Shown: positions 54,540 through 63,944, numbered from the stretch's first letter. The stretch: DNA of 64,000 nt from CAZJYI01 sp964550025 (GCA_964550025.1 CAZJYI010000038.1:14859-78858); one strand, 5' to 3'. A program made the numbers and translations. Notes: a model not told the origin generated them from the letters alone.

Positions 54540-57500
54540 TCACCCCGCCCACTCCTCCACGGTCTCGACGCGGGCGAGGAGCTCGGCCAGGCGGCGGTCG
54601 GGGGAGTCGGAGACGAGGCGTGGGAACTGGGTGCCTTCCATCAGGTAGTCGACGGGGCCCGTCAGCATGACCTTGTCGTGGCGGACCTCCACGGAGCGTA
54701 CGCCGTGGGCGGCGGCCGCCAGGCGGATCTCCGCGATCATCAGGAGGCGCTCGACGGATCGCGGAATGTCGCCGAAACGGTCGCGCAGGCTCTCGCGGAC
54801 CGACGCGATGTCACCCTGCTCCGTCGCCTCGGCAATCGTCCGGTAGGTGGTAATGCGCAGGCGTTCGTCTTCAATGTAGTCGTAGGGGATGACGGCCGTG
54901 TTGTCCGCGTCTTCGTCACTCGGCGCCAGCGTGATGAAGTCGAGTTTCACGTCGACGTCGATGACCGGCGGGAGCGGGTCGCCCTTGATGCGGGCCACCG
55001 TGCGCTGCAGCAGCTGGCAGTACAGCCCGAAGCCGATGGCCGTGATGTGTCCGCTCTGCGCCGTTCCCAGCAGGTTGCCCGCGCCGCGGATTTCGAGGTC
55101 GCGCAAGGCCAGGTTGAAACCCGCGCTCAGCCCGGAGTACTTGCGCACGGCGCCAATGCGCTTTCGGGCGTCGGCGTCGATGCGCCCGTGCTCGGGCGTG
55201 AGCAGGTACGCGTAGGCGCGGTGGTTGGAGCGTCCAACGCGGCCCCGGAGCTGGTAGAGATCGGCAATGCCGAAGCGGTCGGCGCGGTCGATCAGGATCG
55301 TGTTGGCGCGCGGGATGTCGACGCCGCTCTCGATGATGGTCGTGCAGAGCAGGACATCGAAACGGCCGGCGACGAACTCGTGCATGATGGCCGAGAGCTC
55401 GCCCGGCCGCATCTGTCCGTGCGCCACGCGAACGCGCACCTCCGGTACGAGCGTCTCCAGGCGTTCGCGCGCCCAGTCGATGGTCATGACGCGATTGTGG
55501 AGGTAGAATACCTGTCCCTCGCGGTTGACTTCCCGCAGGATGGCCTCACGCACGACCGGGTCGGTATTGCGCGTGACGATCGTTTCGATGGGCACGCGCT
55601 CCCGCGGCGGGGTCTGCAGCAGGCTCATGTCGCGGGCGCCGGTCAGGCTCATGTACAGCGTGCGCGGGATGGGCGTGGCGGTCATGGTCAACACGTCCAC
55701 GAGTCTGCGCAGCTGCTTGAGCCGTTCTTTGTGGGCAACGCCGAAACGCTGTTCCTCGTCGACGATCACCAGGCCGAGATCCTTGAAGCGGACGCCCTTC
55801 TGCAGCAGCGCGTGCGTGCCGATGACGATGTCTACGGCGCCGCGCGCCATGTCCGCCAGGATGGACTGTTGCCGGCCGCGCGAGCGGAAGCGGCTCAGCA
55901 TTTCGATCGTCACGGGATAGGCGGACATGCGGTCCCGGAATGTCTCGTAGTGCTGCTGTGCGAGCACCGTTGTGGGAACCAGCATGGCAACCTGCTTGCC
56001 GGCCATGACGGCCTTGAAAGCCGCCCGCATGGCGACTTCGGTCTTGCCGTAGCCAGCATCGCCGCACACGAGCCGGTCCATCGGGCGTTCGGACCGCATG
56101 TCCGCCTTGACCGCCTCGATCACGGTTTCCTGGTCGGGCGTTTCACGATAGGGGAACGCGGCTTCGAACTCGTGCTGCCACGGGACGTCGGCCGCAAAGG
56201 CATGCCCTTTGAGGAGTTCACGCTGGGCCTGTGTCTCAAGCATGGACGAGGCCATGTCCATGATGGCGCGTTCGGCGGCCTGCTTCTGCTTCGTCCAGCG
56301 GCGTCCTCCCAGGCGGTGCAGGCGCGCGGCGTGACGCGGCATTCCCACGTAGCGGCTCAACAGGTGCGCCTGGGTCGTCGGCACGTGGAGCTTGGCGCCC
56401 TCGGCATACTCGATCGTGAGGACCTCCTGCGGTTGACCGCTGAAGACGATCTCGTTCAGCCCCAGGTAGCGTCCCAGACCGTGATCGACGTGGATGACGA
56501 GGTCGTTGACCTCGATGTCGCTCAAGTTGGCGACACGATCGCCGGCTGCCGGGACGCGGCGCGCGCGGGGCGCCTTCGGGCTGTAGCGGCGGGCGACCGT
56601 TTTGCGCCTGCCATACAGGTCCGGTTCGGCGACGACGACGAGCTCCAGCGCGTCGCACACGAAGCCTTCGGAGAGAACGCCGACCTGTGCGTGCATGACG
56701 CCGGAAGCGCTCGCGCCGCTCCGCGAGGCGCCGGCAACGTGTTTGCGAAAGTGTTCCAGCGAGCCGGTGGTGTCGAGGTAGACGGCGACCCGCCACCCGT
56801 CGGCTATGCGTTGGTCGAGAGAAGCCACGAATCGCTGCCGCATGCTCTCCATCACGTCCGGCTGCAGCGGTTCGCGCGGCAGGTCGAACACGCCCGGCAC
56901 CGGGCGGATCGAGCTCAGCGCTTCTCCTCGCCTGTCGATGCCCGAGAGGCCGGTGCTCAGGCTGCGCAGGGGCTGCTCGTCACGGAGCGAGGCCGAGAGT
57001 TGTTCGTACCCAACGGCGAACGCGCCGGCTCCCGCCTCTGCCACTGCCTCCTCGTAGATCCGGGCGTGGTCCGTGATGGCGTCTTCGTCGCACCAGACGA
57101 GGATCGTGTCGGGCGGCAGGTGGTGCGGGAGGGACAATTCCCCCGTCGAGCGGTCACCGGCGTCGCGGAGGAGATCCCATTCGTTGGCCGGCGTCAGGAC
57201 AGCGCGCGTGACCCGTTCGCGGGAGCGCTGATCCGCCGGATCGAATGCCCGGATGGACTCGACTTCGTCTCCGAAAAACTCGACCCGCAACGGCCAGCCT
57301 TCGGTGAGCGGCCATACATCCAGCAGTCCGCCGCGCACGGAGACCTGGCCCTTTGTCACGACCTCGTGCGACACTTCGTATCCGGCCTTGGCGAGGCGTC
57401 CGAACAGGAGGATCGGATCGACCCGCTCGTGCAGCTCCAGCGTGAAGGTGGCGTCGAGGAGGCGCTCCCGTTCCACTGTCTTCTGCAGCAGAGCCTGGAC

Positions 57501-57872
57501 GCAGGTCACCACGATCCGGGGGTGTTTGGTTGTGCCGGAGAGTTGCGTGAGAGCCCGGAAACGATAGCCCGTGATATCGGCATCGGGCTCTACGCCCTGT
57601 CCCGGCAGCGCCTCCCATGCGGGGTAGTACAGCAGGCGCTCCTCGTCGGCGGGGGAGGGCGCCATTGTGGCCAGGTCACGGTGCGCCGTTTCGAGGGTCT
57701 GCGCGCCGTCCGTGATGCAGACGACGGACGCGTTCTGCGCCTGCGACAGTGACCAGGCCAGCAGGGCGATGGCGGAACCCGGCAGGGCCGGAAGGCGTAG
57801 GGTCTGCTCATTGGCAAACAGTTCGGCGCCCGGTCCGGCAAAGAGGTCGACCAGTTCCCGGTTAGTCACCAT
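54540..57872 (-). CDS. mfd: Transcription-repair coupling factor Mfd
   Basis: 1110 residues from the ATG at 57872, close to the usual ~1150. The N-terminal UvrB-like part (RGGLLDVWP, EFFGDEVESIR) leads to the RNA-polymerase-interacting domain (DLVIHVDHGLGRYLGL, IEYAEGAKLHVP). The SF2 translocase motor has Walker A GDAGYGKTEVAMRAAFK (near residue 603), a DEEQ box in VIVDEEQRFGV (near 702), TATPIPRTL and the GRVGRSNHRAYAYLL motif. A C-terminal domain follows. Mfd displaces RNA polymerase stalled at lesions and recruits UvrA. An upstream ATG at 57914 adds 14 residues (MGALTVNLRADPKQ) encoded by a palindromic element that appears to have inserted at the gene's 5' end. Confidence 0.95.
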   Translation of the reverse strand: MVTNRELVDLFAGPGAELFANEQTLRLPALPGSAIALLAWSLSQAQNASVVCITDGAQTLETAHRDLATMAPSPADEERLLYYPAWEALPGQGVEPDADITGYRFRALTQLSGTTKHPRIVVTCVQALLQKTVERERLLDATFTLELHERVDPILLFGRLAKAGYEVSHEVVTKGQVSVRGGLLDVWPLTEGWPLRVEFFGDEVESIRAFDPADQRSRERVTRAVLTPANEWDLLRDAGDRSTGELSLPHHLPPDTILVWCDEDAITDHARIYEEAVAEAGAGAFAVGYEQLSASLRDEQPLRSLSTGLSGIDRRGEALSSIRPVPGVFDLPREPLQPDVMESMRQRFVASLDQRIADGWRVAVYLDTTGSLEHFRKHVAGASRSGASASGVMHAQVGVLSEGFVCDALELVVVAEPDLYGRRKTVARRYSPKAPRARRVPAAGDRVANLSDIEVNDLVIHVDHGLGRYLGLNEIVFSGQPQEVLTIEYAEGAKLHVPTTQAHLLSRYVGMPRHAARLHRLGGRRWTKQKQAAERAIMDMASSMLETQAQRELLKGHAFAADVPWQHEFEAAFPYRETPDQETVIEAVKADMRSERPMDRLVCGDAGYGKTEVAMRAAFKAVMAGKQVAMLVPTTVLAQQHYETFRDRMSAYPVTIEMLSRFRSRGRQQSILADMARGAVDIVIGTHALLQKGVRFKDLGLVIVDEEQRFGVAHKERLKQLRRLVDVLTMTATPIPRTLYMSLTGARDMSLLQTPPRERVPIETIVTRNTDPVVREAILREVNREGQVFYLHNRVMTIDWARERLETLVPEVRVRVAHGQMRPGELSAIMHEFVAGRFDVLLCTTIIESGVDIPRANTILIDRADRFGIADLYQLRGRVGRSNHRAYAYLLTPEHGRIDADARKRIGAVRKYSGLSAGFNLALRDLEIRGAGNLLGTAQSGHITAIGFGLYCQLLQRTVARIKGDPLPPVIDVDVKLDFITLAPSDEDADNTAVIPYDYIEDERLRITTYRTIAEATEQGDIASVRESLRDRFGDIPRSVERLLMIAEIRLAAAAHGVRSVEVRHDKVMLTGPVDYLMEGTQFPRLVSDSPDRRLAELLARVETVEEWAG

Positions 57873-57876
57873 CTGC

Positions 57877-57974
57877 TTGGGGTCAGCCCTCAAATTAACA
57901 GTTAACGCGCCCATCTTGCCTGGTGTCGACTGCGTTGTCTGGCGTTAACTTTTAATTTGAGGGCTGACCCCCAA
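57877..57974. repeat. 98-bp inverted repeat (MITE/REP-like) at the mfd start
   Basis: Arms of about 32 bp: TTGGGGTCAGCCCTCAAATT AACAGTTAACGC and its complement at 57942-57974, with one indel and one mismatch. It fills the gap between the DUF6485 stop and the mfd start and holds the alternative mfd ATG. Only one copy in the window. Confidence 0.8.
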
Positions 57975-57982
57975 TCCGGTAG

Positions 57983-58186
57983 CTAGACGGCCCCGGACTG
58001 GACGAGCTGGGCGAACTTGCTGAAGCTGCGGTCGTAGGTGCGTTCGACGTCGTTCGGGAAGCAGCAGGCCGGAAGCTGCCGCATTCCCAGGTGATAACTC
58101 AGACAGTCGCAGCATACGCCCTTCTTCGAACAGCCGCCGTAACTGCAGTTGCAGTTGGCCAGGTTGCGTTCCTTCTTACAGTCCAT
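57983..58186 (-). CDS. Cys-rich DUF6485 family protein
   Basis: 67 residues, ATG at 58186 with GGAG about 9 bases upstream. Ten cysteines: CNCSYGGCSKKGVCCDCLSY, then YHLGMRQLPACCFP. This matches the short DUF6485 family (C-x-C-x4-C-x4-CC-x-C followed by LPACxF), presumed metal-binding, function unknown. Upstream of mfd on the same strand, separated by the inverted repeat. Confidence 0.85.
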   Translation of the reverse strand: MDCKKERNLANCNCSYGGCSKKGVCCDCLSYHLGMRQLPACCFPNDVERTYDRSFSKFAQLVQSGAV

Positions 58187-58220
58187 TGCGTTTCTCCAGA
58201 GTAGTCCGTACCCCCATCCA

Positions 58221-58315
58221 CCATTCTGTTGTTTTCTCGACGGGATGTACAGGATCTACCGGATGGGAGCAGTTATCCTGTTGATCCTGTCCAAATTCCC
58301 GTTTGGTTGTGGCTA
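58221..58315. repeat. ACAGGATCTAC-type intergenic repeat, copy 2
   Basis: TTGTTTTCTCGACGGGATGT ACAGGATCTAC...ATCCTGTTGATCCTGTCC, ending in CCCGTTTGGTTGTGGCT. Aligns with 36362-36466. Confidence 0.7.
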
Positions 58316-58456
58316 TACTGCCCCACGGAATCTGGGGCGAGAATCCCCGATGGGGGCGGTGGAGTCAAGAGAAAGGCGCGTGTCGGGTGTCGGGTGTCGC
58401 GTGTTGGGGGGAGGGGGGGCACTGACGTTTGATCGCGGTTACGCCACCTTGGGTTC

Positions 58457-58478
58457 GTAGTTCCGCCGTGAGGTGGTC
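58457..58478 (+). repeat. GNRA-loop palindrome, intergenic
   Basis: GTAGTTCCGCC-GTGA-GGTGGTC, with one G-T pair in the stem. Confidence 0.7.
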
Positions 58479-58514
58479 CCCGCCTCGTACGTTCTGTTAT
58501 CATGCTGTGGCCTA

Positions 58515-58544
58515 TTGCCCGTAACAGATTAGGAGTGCTATACT
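58515..58544 (+). promoter_or_regulatory. Candidate sigma70-like promoter of the CotH gene
   Basis: TTGCCC, an 18-bp spacer, TATACT at 58539-58544. If used, transcription starts near 58551, so the ATG at 58557 would be nearly leaderless. AGGAG at 58531 would instead support the ATG at 58548 with a longer transcript. Confidence 0.4.
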
Positions 58545-58547
58545 TGT

Positions 58548-61500
58548 ATGGTGGTGATGAAGTCTCTATGCACGATAGCGAGTCTGGCGGCCGTCCTGTT
58601 GGGCGGCTCCCCGTGGTGTCCGGCCTCCACCGTTCGCATCAACGAGGTGGTGGCGGGGCGCTCCGACCGTGTTTTGCGCTGGCCGGATGACGGCGTGTCG
58701 CGGCTGGGCGTGGGGCCGGCGTGGTACGAGGCCGCGTATGATGACTCCGCGTGGCTCTCGGGGCCGGGCGGGTTGGGATTCGGCGACGGCGACGACGCGA
58801 CCGACGTCGAGTACGCGATGCGATACATAACGCCCTCGCTCTACACCCGCCGCACCTTCGACGTGAGCGCCGTCCAGGCGGCGCACTCGGGGCAACTGGA
58901 GCTCGTTGTTGAATACGACGACGGTTTCGTGGCGTATCTCAACGGGAAGGAGATCCTGCGCAAGAACCTGGGGCCGCCCGAGGCCTTCGTCTACCACGAC
59001 CAGCCGGCATTCAGCATCCACGAACGCGGATTGCCCGTCACATCGCTGGTCGGGGTGACCTCCTCGCTGCTGATCGAGGGCGAGAACATCCTGGCCGTCC
59101 AGGTGCACAACAAGAGCACAACCGATGCCGACGTGACCATAAAGGCCGATCTCCGCATCCTCGATTCGACCCCGATCCCGCTGGTTGAGCACGGCGACGA
59201 TTGGCGCTATTTCGTGGGCACGTACGAGCCGGCCGGGGGGTTCCGCGATCCCGCCTTCTCCCCGGGGCAGGCGCCGTTGAACGTGGCCTGGGGACGCGTC
59301 GATTTCGATGACGGCGCCTGGGCGTCCGGCCCCGGCGGCATCGGCTACGGCGACGATGACGACGCAACCGATGTCCGCGCGGAGATGTACAACATCACGC
59401 CCTCGCTCTACATGCGGCAGGCGTTCGTTGTGTCGGCGGCGACAGCCGGCCGATCGGATCCGCTGGTATTGACCATAGATTTTGACGATAGCTTTGTTGC
59501 CTACATCAACGGATTGGAGATTGCTCGGCGGCGGGTTGGCGGCACGGGCGAGTTCATTGCCCACGACAGGCGCTCGGACCGGACACACGAGGCCGGCACG
59601 CCGGAGGTGATCGACGTTGGCCCCGCCTACAGCCGTCTCCGGGTCGGCACGAACGTTCTCGCCGTGCAGGTCCACAACGAACGCGTCAACAGCAGCGACC
59701 TGACCCTCGCCGCCGACCTGGCCATCCCGGGCGGTGCGCCCGAGCAGCTCGTGGTGCACAGTGACGTGTGGCGCTACTTCGTAGGGACGTCCGAGCCGAG
59801 TCCGCCGCCTTCGCCCGATGACGTTGAGCTGGAAACGGACTTCCTGGACTGGGTGGAGCTCGTCAACACGGGGAGCGTGGCGGTGCCGCTCAACGGGTGG
59901 AGCCTGACCGACGAGGACGACAACGAGGACAAGTGGGTTTTTCCCGACGTGACGATTGGTCCGGGACAGCACCTTGTCGTCTGCTGCAGCGGAAAAGACG
60001 TGCGCAATCCCTACGCGCCTTACCTGCACACCAGCTTCAAGCTGGACAGCGATGGCGAATACGTCGGGCTGTACGATGCCGACGAGCAGTTGGTGGCGGA
60101 GATCGCACCGGAATTCCCTTCGCAGTCACTGTTTCACTCGTACGGTTGGGACGAAGGGACGGCGGCGTACCGCTTTCTTTCCGTGCCGACGCCCGGCGCC
60201 GCCAACACCGGCGAGTCTTTCGCGTGCATAGTCGGCGCGCCGATTCCCGACCACGACGGCGGGTTCTACACCAACGGGTTCAGCCTGGTGGTGACGTCCG
60301 TCACCGCGGGCGCCAGTTTTCGTTACACGACCGATGGAACCGTTCCGACGGAGTCGAACGGCATGGAATGGCCGCGTTTCTCGTTGCCGGTCTCGGGAAG
60401 CATGGCGCTTCGCGTCCGTGCGTTCAAAGACGGTTGCATTCCTTCCCCGACGCTGACGCGGACCTTTCTCTTCAACCAGCCGGAAGCCATCCGTTCTCTT
60501 CCGGCCCTGTCGTTCGTGGCCAACTACGGCCGGGCGATCCACAAGCCCAACGGGGTGGCGTCCATCGTGGGTGGCGAGTGGGTGAGCAGCCAGTGGCAGG
60601 CCGTAACCCATGATGACTACAATATCCCCAGGATGCGCGGTCGTCCGTTTGAGCGTCAGCTTTCTCTGGAACTGCTCTATCCCGGAACGAATGCGCCGTT
60701 GCAGGTCGATTGCGGCCTTCGCATCGCAGGCAGCAACTACACCCGCCCTCGTTACATTCTGCAGGACCTTTCCGGGCTGTGGGACGAGAAACCCCATGCC
60801 AACAAGCCGCAGTTCAACGTCTATTTTCGGGGGGACTACGGCGCGCGCCTTCTCAAGGAGAAGGTCTTTCCGTTGTCACCGGTTCAGTCGCTCGAATCGA
60901 TCCGCGTGCGCGGCGGCAAGAACGACTGGAAAGACCCGTTCGTCATCGACGAGCTCGTACGGCGCCTGCATTTCGACATGGGGCAGGTGTCGAGCCTGGG
61001 CATCCTGGCCAACCTGTTCGTCAACGGGGAATACAAGTGCTACTACAACCCGTGCGAGCGCTACGACGAACATTTTCTGCAGAAGGCGCATGGGACGGAC
61101 AACGAGTGGGACATCCACAACCACAGCGGGTTGACGGAAGGGGACAGCGTTGCGTGGAACGCGACGTTCGATTTTCTCCGGAACAACGATATGGCTCTGC
61201 CGGAGAACTACCGGCAGGCATGTCGACTCGTTGACGTCGACAATTACATCGACTACATCTGCCTGAACGCTTACGCCGCCATGTGGGACTGGCCGCAGAA
61301 CAATTGGTACGGCGCTCGTGAGCGGTCGCCCTACGGACAGCTCCGTTTCTACATCTGGGATGCGGAGGGTGGCTTTGGCAGAAACGGTCGCGATCCGAGC
61401 TCTTACAACTCCTTTACGACCGATCTGCTGACAAGGAGCAAGCCGGTCTGCTGGCCCTACCAGAGGCTGCGGGTCAACACGGATTTCCGCATGGCGTTCG

Positions 61501-63824
61501 CCGACCGCGTCTACAAGCATTTCTACAACGGCGGCGCCCTGACCGACGAGCACTTGCTGGCCCGCTTCGAGGAACTGCGCGCGGAGCTGGAACCGATCAT
61601 GCAGTACTATCGCGGGATTTCCGTGTCCACCGATAGGACGTTGAATTGGATCACCGTGCGCAGGGCCGCCTTTTTGGATCAGCTCCGGGAGCAGGGACTC
61701 GTCAGCGATGTCGAGGTTCCGACGTTCGACCACCCGGGCGGTGTGGTGCCGGACGGTTTCAGCGTGAGCATCACGCCGCCCGGCCGGTTCGTTCCCGTCT
61801 ACTACACCATCGACGACACGGATCCGCGGGGGGAGGGCGGTGTTCCCGCGGGGACGCTGTACGGAGGGGCATTCGTGCTGGATCGCTCGCGCACGGTCAA
61901 GGCGCGGACGTACGAGGGTGGAGAGTGGAGCCCGCTTGTACAGGCGACCTACGTCTCTTCGTTGCCCCCGCTGGTCGTCAGCGAGATCATGTACAACGCG
62001 GCCGGCGGCGAGGAGTACGACTTCATCGAGCTGAAGAACGTCGGATCCAACGCCGTGAGCCTGGCCGAGGTGCATCTCTCCGACGGTGTGACGTTCGACT
62101 TCGGGCTGGGGGCCGTGGCGAGCGTTCCGCCGGGCGGTTACGTGGTGGTTGTAGAGGATGAGTTGGCTTTCGAGTCCCGCTATGGCACCAACGGCATCGC
62201 TGTTGCGGGGACCTATGACGGGAGGCTGGCGAACGATGGCGAGCGCATCCGGATCACGCACGACGCTTTCGGGATGTTGCTTTCCTTTTCCTATAAGGAC
62301 GGGTGGCATGACCACACCGACGGCGATGGATTTTCCCTGACGGCCGTCGATCCGGCCGGGGATACGGCGGGGTGGGGCGAGAAGCGGGCCTGGCGCGCCA
62401 GCGCGGCCATAGGCGGTACGCCGGGTAGCGACGACAGTGGCCTGCTGCCGGATCCCGGGGACATCGTGATCAGTGAGGCGCTCACACACACCGACGCCTC
62501 GCCGGTGGGCGATTGGATCGAGCTGCAAAACACGACGCCTGACCCCATCAACGTCGGCGGGTGGTACCTGAGCGACAGCCGCACCAATTTCGCGAAGTAC
62601 CGTGTGCCCGACGGCACGTGGATAGAAGGCGGGGACTTCTTGAGCTTCGACGGCACGAACCACTTCGGCGAGGTCCCGGGGCGGGCGGGCTTCGGGCTGA
62701 GCGAGCTGGGCGACGAGATCTACCTCTCCTCGGGAACGAACGGGGCAGGGGAGATGACCGGCTTTCGCGCCGAGGTCGAGTTCGGCGCGGGCGAACGGGA
62801 AGTGCCCTTTGGCCGGTACGTGCGAAGTGACGGCAAAGACGATTTTACCGCGCTTTCGGCGGGGACGCGCGATGCCCCCAACGCCGCGCCCAAGGTGGGC
62901 CCCGTGGTCATCAGCGAAATCATGTACGGTCCGGCGCCGGGCGGCGACGAGTTCCTCGAGCTGTACAACCTGAGCGGGGATGCCGTGCCGTTGTACGATC
63001 CGGACGATCCTACCAACACGTGGCGCATCGAGGGCGGCGTGGAATACACGTTTCCCACGCAGTCAAGCGTCGAGCCGTTCAGCAGTGTTCTGGTGGTGGG
63101 TACCAACCCTGCGGTATTCCGTGCCGCGTACGGGTTGCCCGGTGACCTGGGCATCTACGGGGCCTGGTCGGGGCGACTGGACAACGCCGGCGAGACGATT
63201 CGGTTGTACAAGCCGGGACAACGTGACGTGGGCATTATCCCGTACGTCCTGGTGGAACGGGTAGCCTATGACAACAGTGCGCCGTGGCCGGAGGGCGCCG
63301 ACGCCGGCGGCCCGTCCCTCGAGCGCGTCCGGCGCGCGGAGTACGGCAACGATCCGGTCAACTGGACGCTCGCGCCGACGGGCGGCACCCCGGCGGCCAC
63401 GCTGCGCGTGGACAGCGACGGCGACGGCATGCCCGATCGCTGGGAGCACGACCACGGGCTGGGCGTGACCGACGGCAGCGACGGTGCGGAGGACGGTGAC
63501 GGCGACGGGGTGGCGGCTTCGAACGAGTACGTTGCCGGGGGTTCGCCGGGGAACGGCGGCGACGCGCTTGCCGTGGAGGTGGCGGTGAGCAACGGGGCGG
63601 CACACGTGTCGTTCACCGCGCGCGCCGCGGTCGGCGCCGGCTACGAGGGATTGGAGCGGTTGTACCGCGTGGAGCGCAGCGCCGGGCTGACGCCGCCGCA
63701 GTGGGAGAGCGTGCCAGGGATCGGCACGGTTACCGGGAAGAACGGCGTGGTCACGTGCGTCGACACCAACGGCGGCGCAACGCAAGCGTTCTACAGGACG
63801 AAGTGCCGGTTGGTGGAACCATGA
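58548..63824 (+). CDS. Secreted CotH-kinase-like, lamin-tail-domain protein, 1758 residues
   Basis: Signal peptide MKSLCTIASLAAVLLGG...CPAS starting at residue 4; the ATG at 58557 is an equally good start. Two tandem jelly-roll-like domains (residues about 40-400; GPGGLGFGDGDDATD repeated as GPGGIGYGDDDDATD) and a truncated third copy lead to a lamin-tail domain (about 425-560), a chitobiase/hexosaminidase C-terminal-like segment (FRYTTDGTVPTES), and a CotH region (about 735-1050; RVRGGKNDWKDPFVIDELVR, FYIWDAEGGFGRNG). A second such segment (YYTIDDTDP), three more lamin-tail domains (PPLVVSEIMYN, DIVISEAL, PVVISEIMYG) and a calcium-type DSDGDGMPDRWEHDHG repeat follow. This combination is common in secreted PVC and Planctomycete proteins. 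CotH homologues phosphorylate proteins in spore coats, but activity here is untested. No anchor was recognised at the C-terminus (YRTKCRLVEP). Confidence 0.88.
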   Translation: MVVMKSLCTIASLAAVLLGGSPWCPASTVRINEVVAGRSDRVLRWPDDGVSRLGVGPAWYEAAYDDSAWLSGPGGLGFGDGDDATDVEYAMRYITPSLYTRRTFDVSAVQAAHSGQLELVVEYDDGFVAYLNGKEILRKNLGPPEAFVYHDQPAFSIHERGLPVTSLVGVTSSLLIEGENILAVQVHNKSTTDADVTIKADLRILDSTPIPLVEHGDDWRYFVGTYEPAGGFRDPAFSPGQAPLNVAWGRVDFDDGAWASGPGGIGYGDDDDATDVRAEMYNITPSLYMRQAFVVSAATAGRSDPLVLTIDFDDSFVAYINGLEIARRRVGGTGEFIAHDRRSDRTHEAGTPEVIDVGPAYSRLRVGTNVLAVQVHNERVNSSDLTLAADLAIPGGAPEQLVVHSDVWRYFVGTSEPSPPPSPDDVELETDFLDWVELVNTGSVAVPLNGWSLTDEDDNEDKWVFPDVTIGPGQHLVVCCSGKDVRNPYAPYLHTSFKLDSDGEYVGLYDADEQLVAEIAPEFPSQSLFHSYGWDEGTAAYRFLSVPTPGAANTGESFACIVGAPIPDHDGGFYTNGFSLVVTSVTAGASFRYTTDGTVPTESNGMEWPRFSLPVSGSMALRVRAFKDGCIPSPTLTRTFLFNQPEAIRSLPALSFVANYGRAIHKPNGVASIVGGEWVSSQWQAVTHDDYNIPRMRGRPFERQLSLELLYPGTNAPLQVDCGLRIAGSNYTRPRYILQDLSGLWDEKPHANKPQFNVYFRGDYGARLLKEKVFPLSPVQSLESIRVRGGKNDWKDPFVIDELVRRLHFDMGQVSSLGILANLFVNGEYKCYYNPCERYDEHFLQKAHGTDNEWDIHNHSGLTEGDSVAWNATFDFLRNNDMALPENYRQACRLVDVDNYIDYICLNAYAAMWDWPQNNWYGARERSPYGQLRFYIWDAEGGFGRNGRDPSSYNSFTTDLLTRSKPVCWPYQRLRVNTDFRMAFADRVYKHFYNGGALTDEHLLARFEELRAELEPIMQYYRGISVSTDRTLNWITVRRAAFLDQLREQGLVSDVEVPTFDHPGGVVPDGFSVSITPPGRFVPVYYTIDDTDPRGEGGVPAGTLYGGAFVLDRSRTVKARTYEGGEWSPLVQATYVSSLPPLVVSEIMYNAAGGEEYDFIELKNVGSNAVSLAEVHLSDGVTFDFGLGAVASVPPGGYVVVVEDELAFESRYGTNGIAVAGTYDGRLANDGERIRITHDAFGMLLSFSYKDGWHDHTDGDGFSLTAVDPAGDTAGWGEKRAWRASAAIGGTPGSDDSGLLPDPGDIVISEALTHTDASPVGDWIELQNTTPDPINVGGWYLSDSRTNFAKYRVPDGTWIEGGDFLSFDGTNHFGEVPGRAGFGLSELGDEIYLSSGTNGAGEMTGFRAEVEFGAGEREVPFGRYVRSDGKDDFTALSAGTRDAPNAAPKVGPVVISEIMYGPAPGGDEFLELYNLSGDAVPLYDPDDPTNTWRIEGGVEYTFPTQSSVEPFSSVLVVGTNPAVFRAAYGLPGDLGIYGAWSGRLDNAGETIRLYKPGQRDVGIIPYVLVERVAYDNSAPWPEGADAGGPSLERVRRAEYGNDPVNWTLAPTGGTPAATLRVDSDGDGMPDRWEHDHGLGVTDGSDGAEDGDGDGVAASNEYVAGGSPGNGGDALAVEVAVSNGAAHVSFTARAAVGAGYEGLERLYRVERSAGLTPPQWESVPGIGTVTGKNGVVTCVDTNGGATQAFYRTKCRLVEP

Positions 63825-63871
63825 GAGAACGCTTTCGCAGGCGGACTACGAACGGGGTGCGACGGGGTTCG

Positions 63872-63893
63872 TAGTTCCGCCGTGAGGCGGTCC
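63872..63893 (+). repeat. GNRA-loop palindrome, intergenic
   Basis: GTAGTTCCGCC-GTGA-GGCGGTC, fully paired, with GGTTC before it. An inverted partial ACTACGAAC lies at 63846. Confidence 0.7.
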
Positions 63894-63944
63894 CTCGTAC
63901 TGCCCCTTTTACGCAGACCCGGTCTGAGGAATCCCCGCCCCTTG

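Larger units (their letters stand above)
58187..58547. other. Divergent intergenic region with repeats
   Basis: Holds an ACAGGATC-type repeat (58221-58315), a GTGTCGGGT run and G-rich tract (about 58378-58425), a hairpin repeat (58457-58478) and a candidate promoter (58515-58544). Confidence 0.65.

Noticed and set aside
54678..57752. Long open frame on the plus strand opposite mfd (about 1024 codons)
   Set aside because: Antisense shadow of mfd in GC-rich DNA. Its sequence is low-complexity Arg/Val/Asp without domains, while mfd has every expected motif.
58566..60029. Open frames antisense to the CotH gene (also 60876-62663)
   Set aside because: Composition mirrors the sense gene, with no recognisable domain, signal peptide or ribosome binding site.
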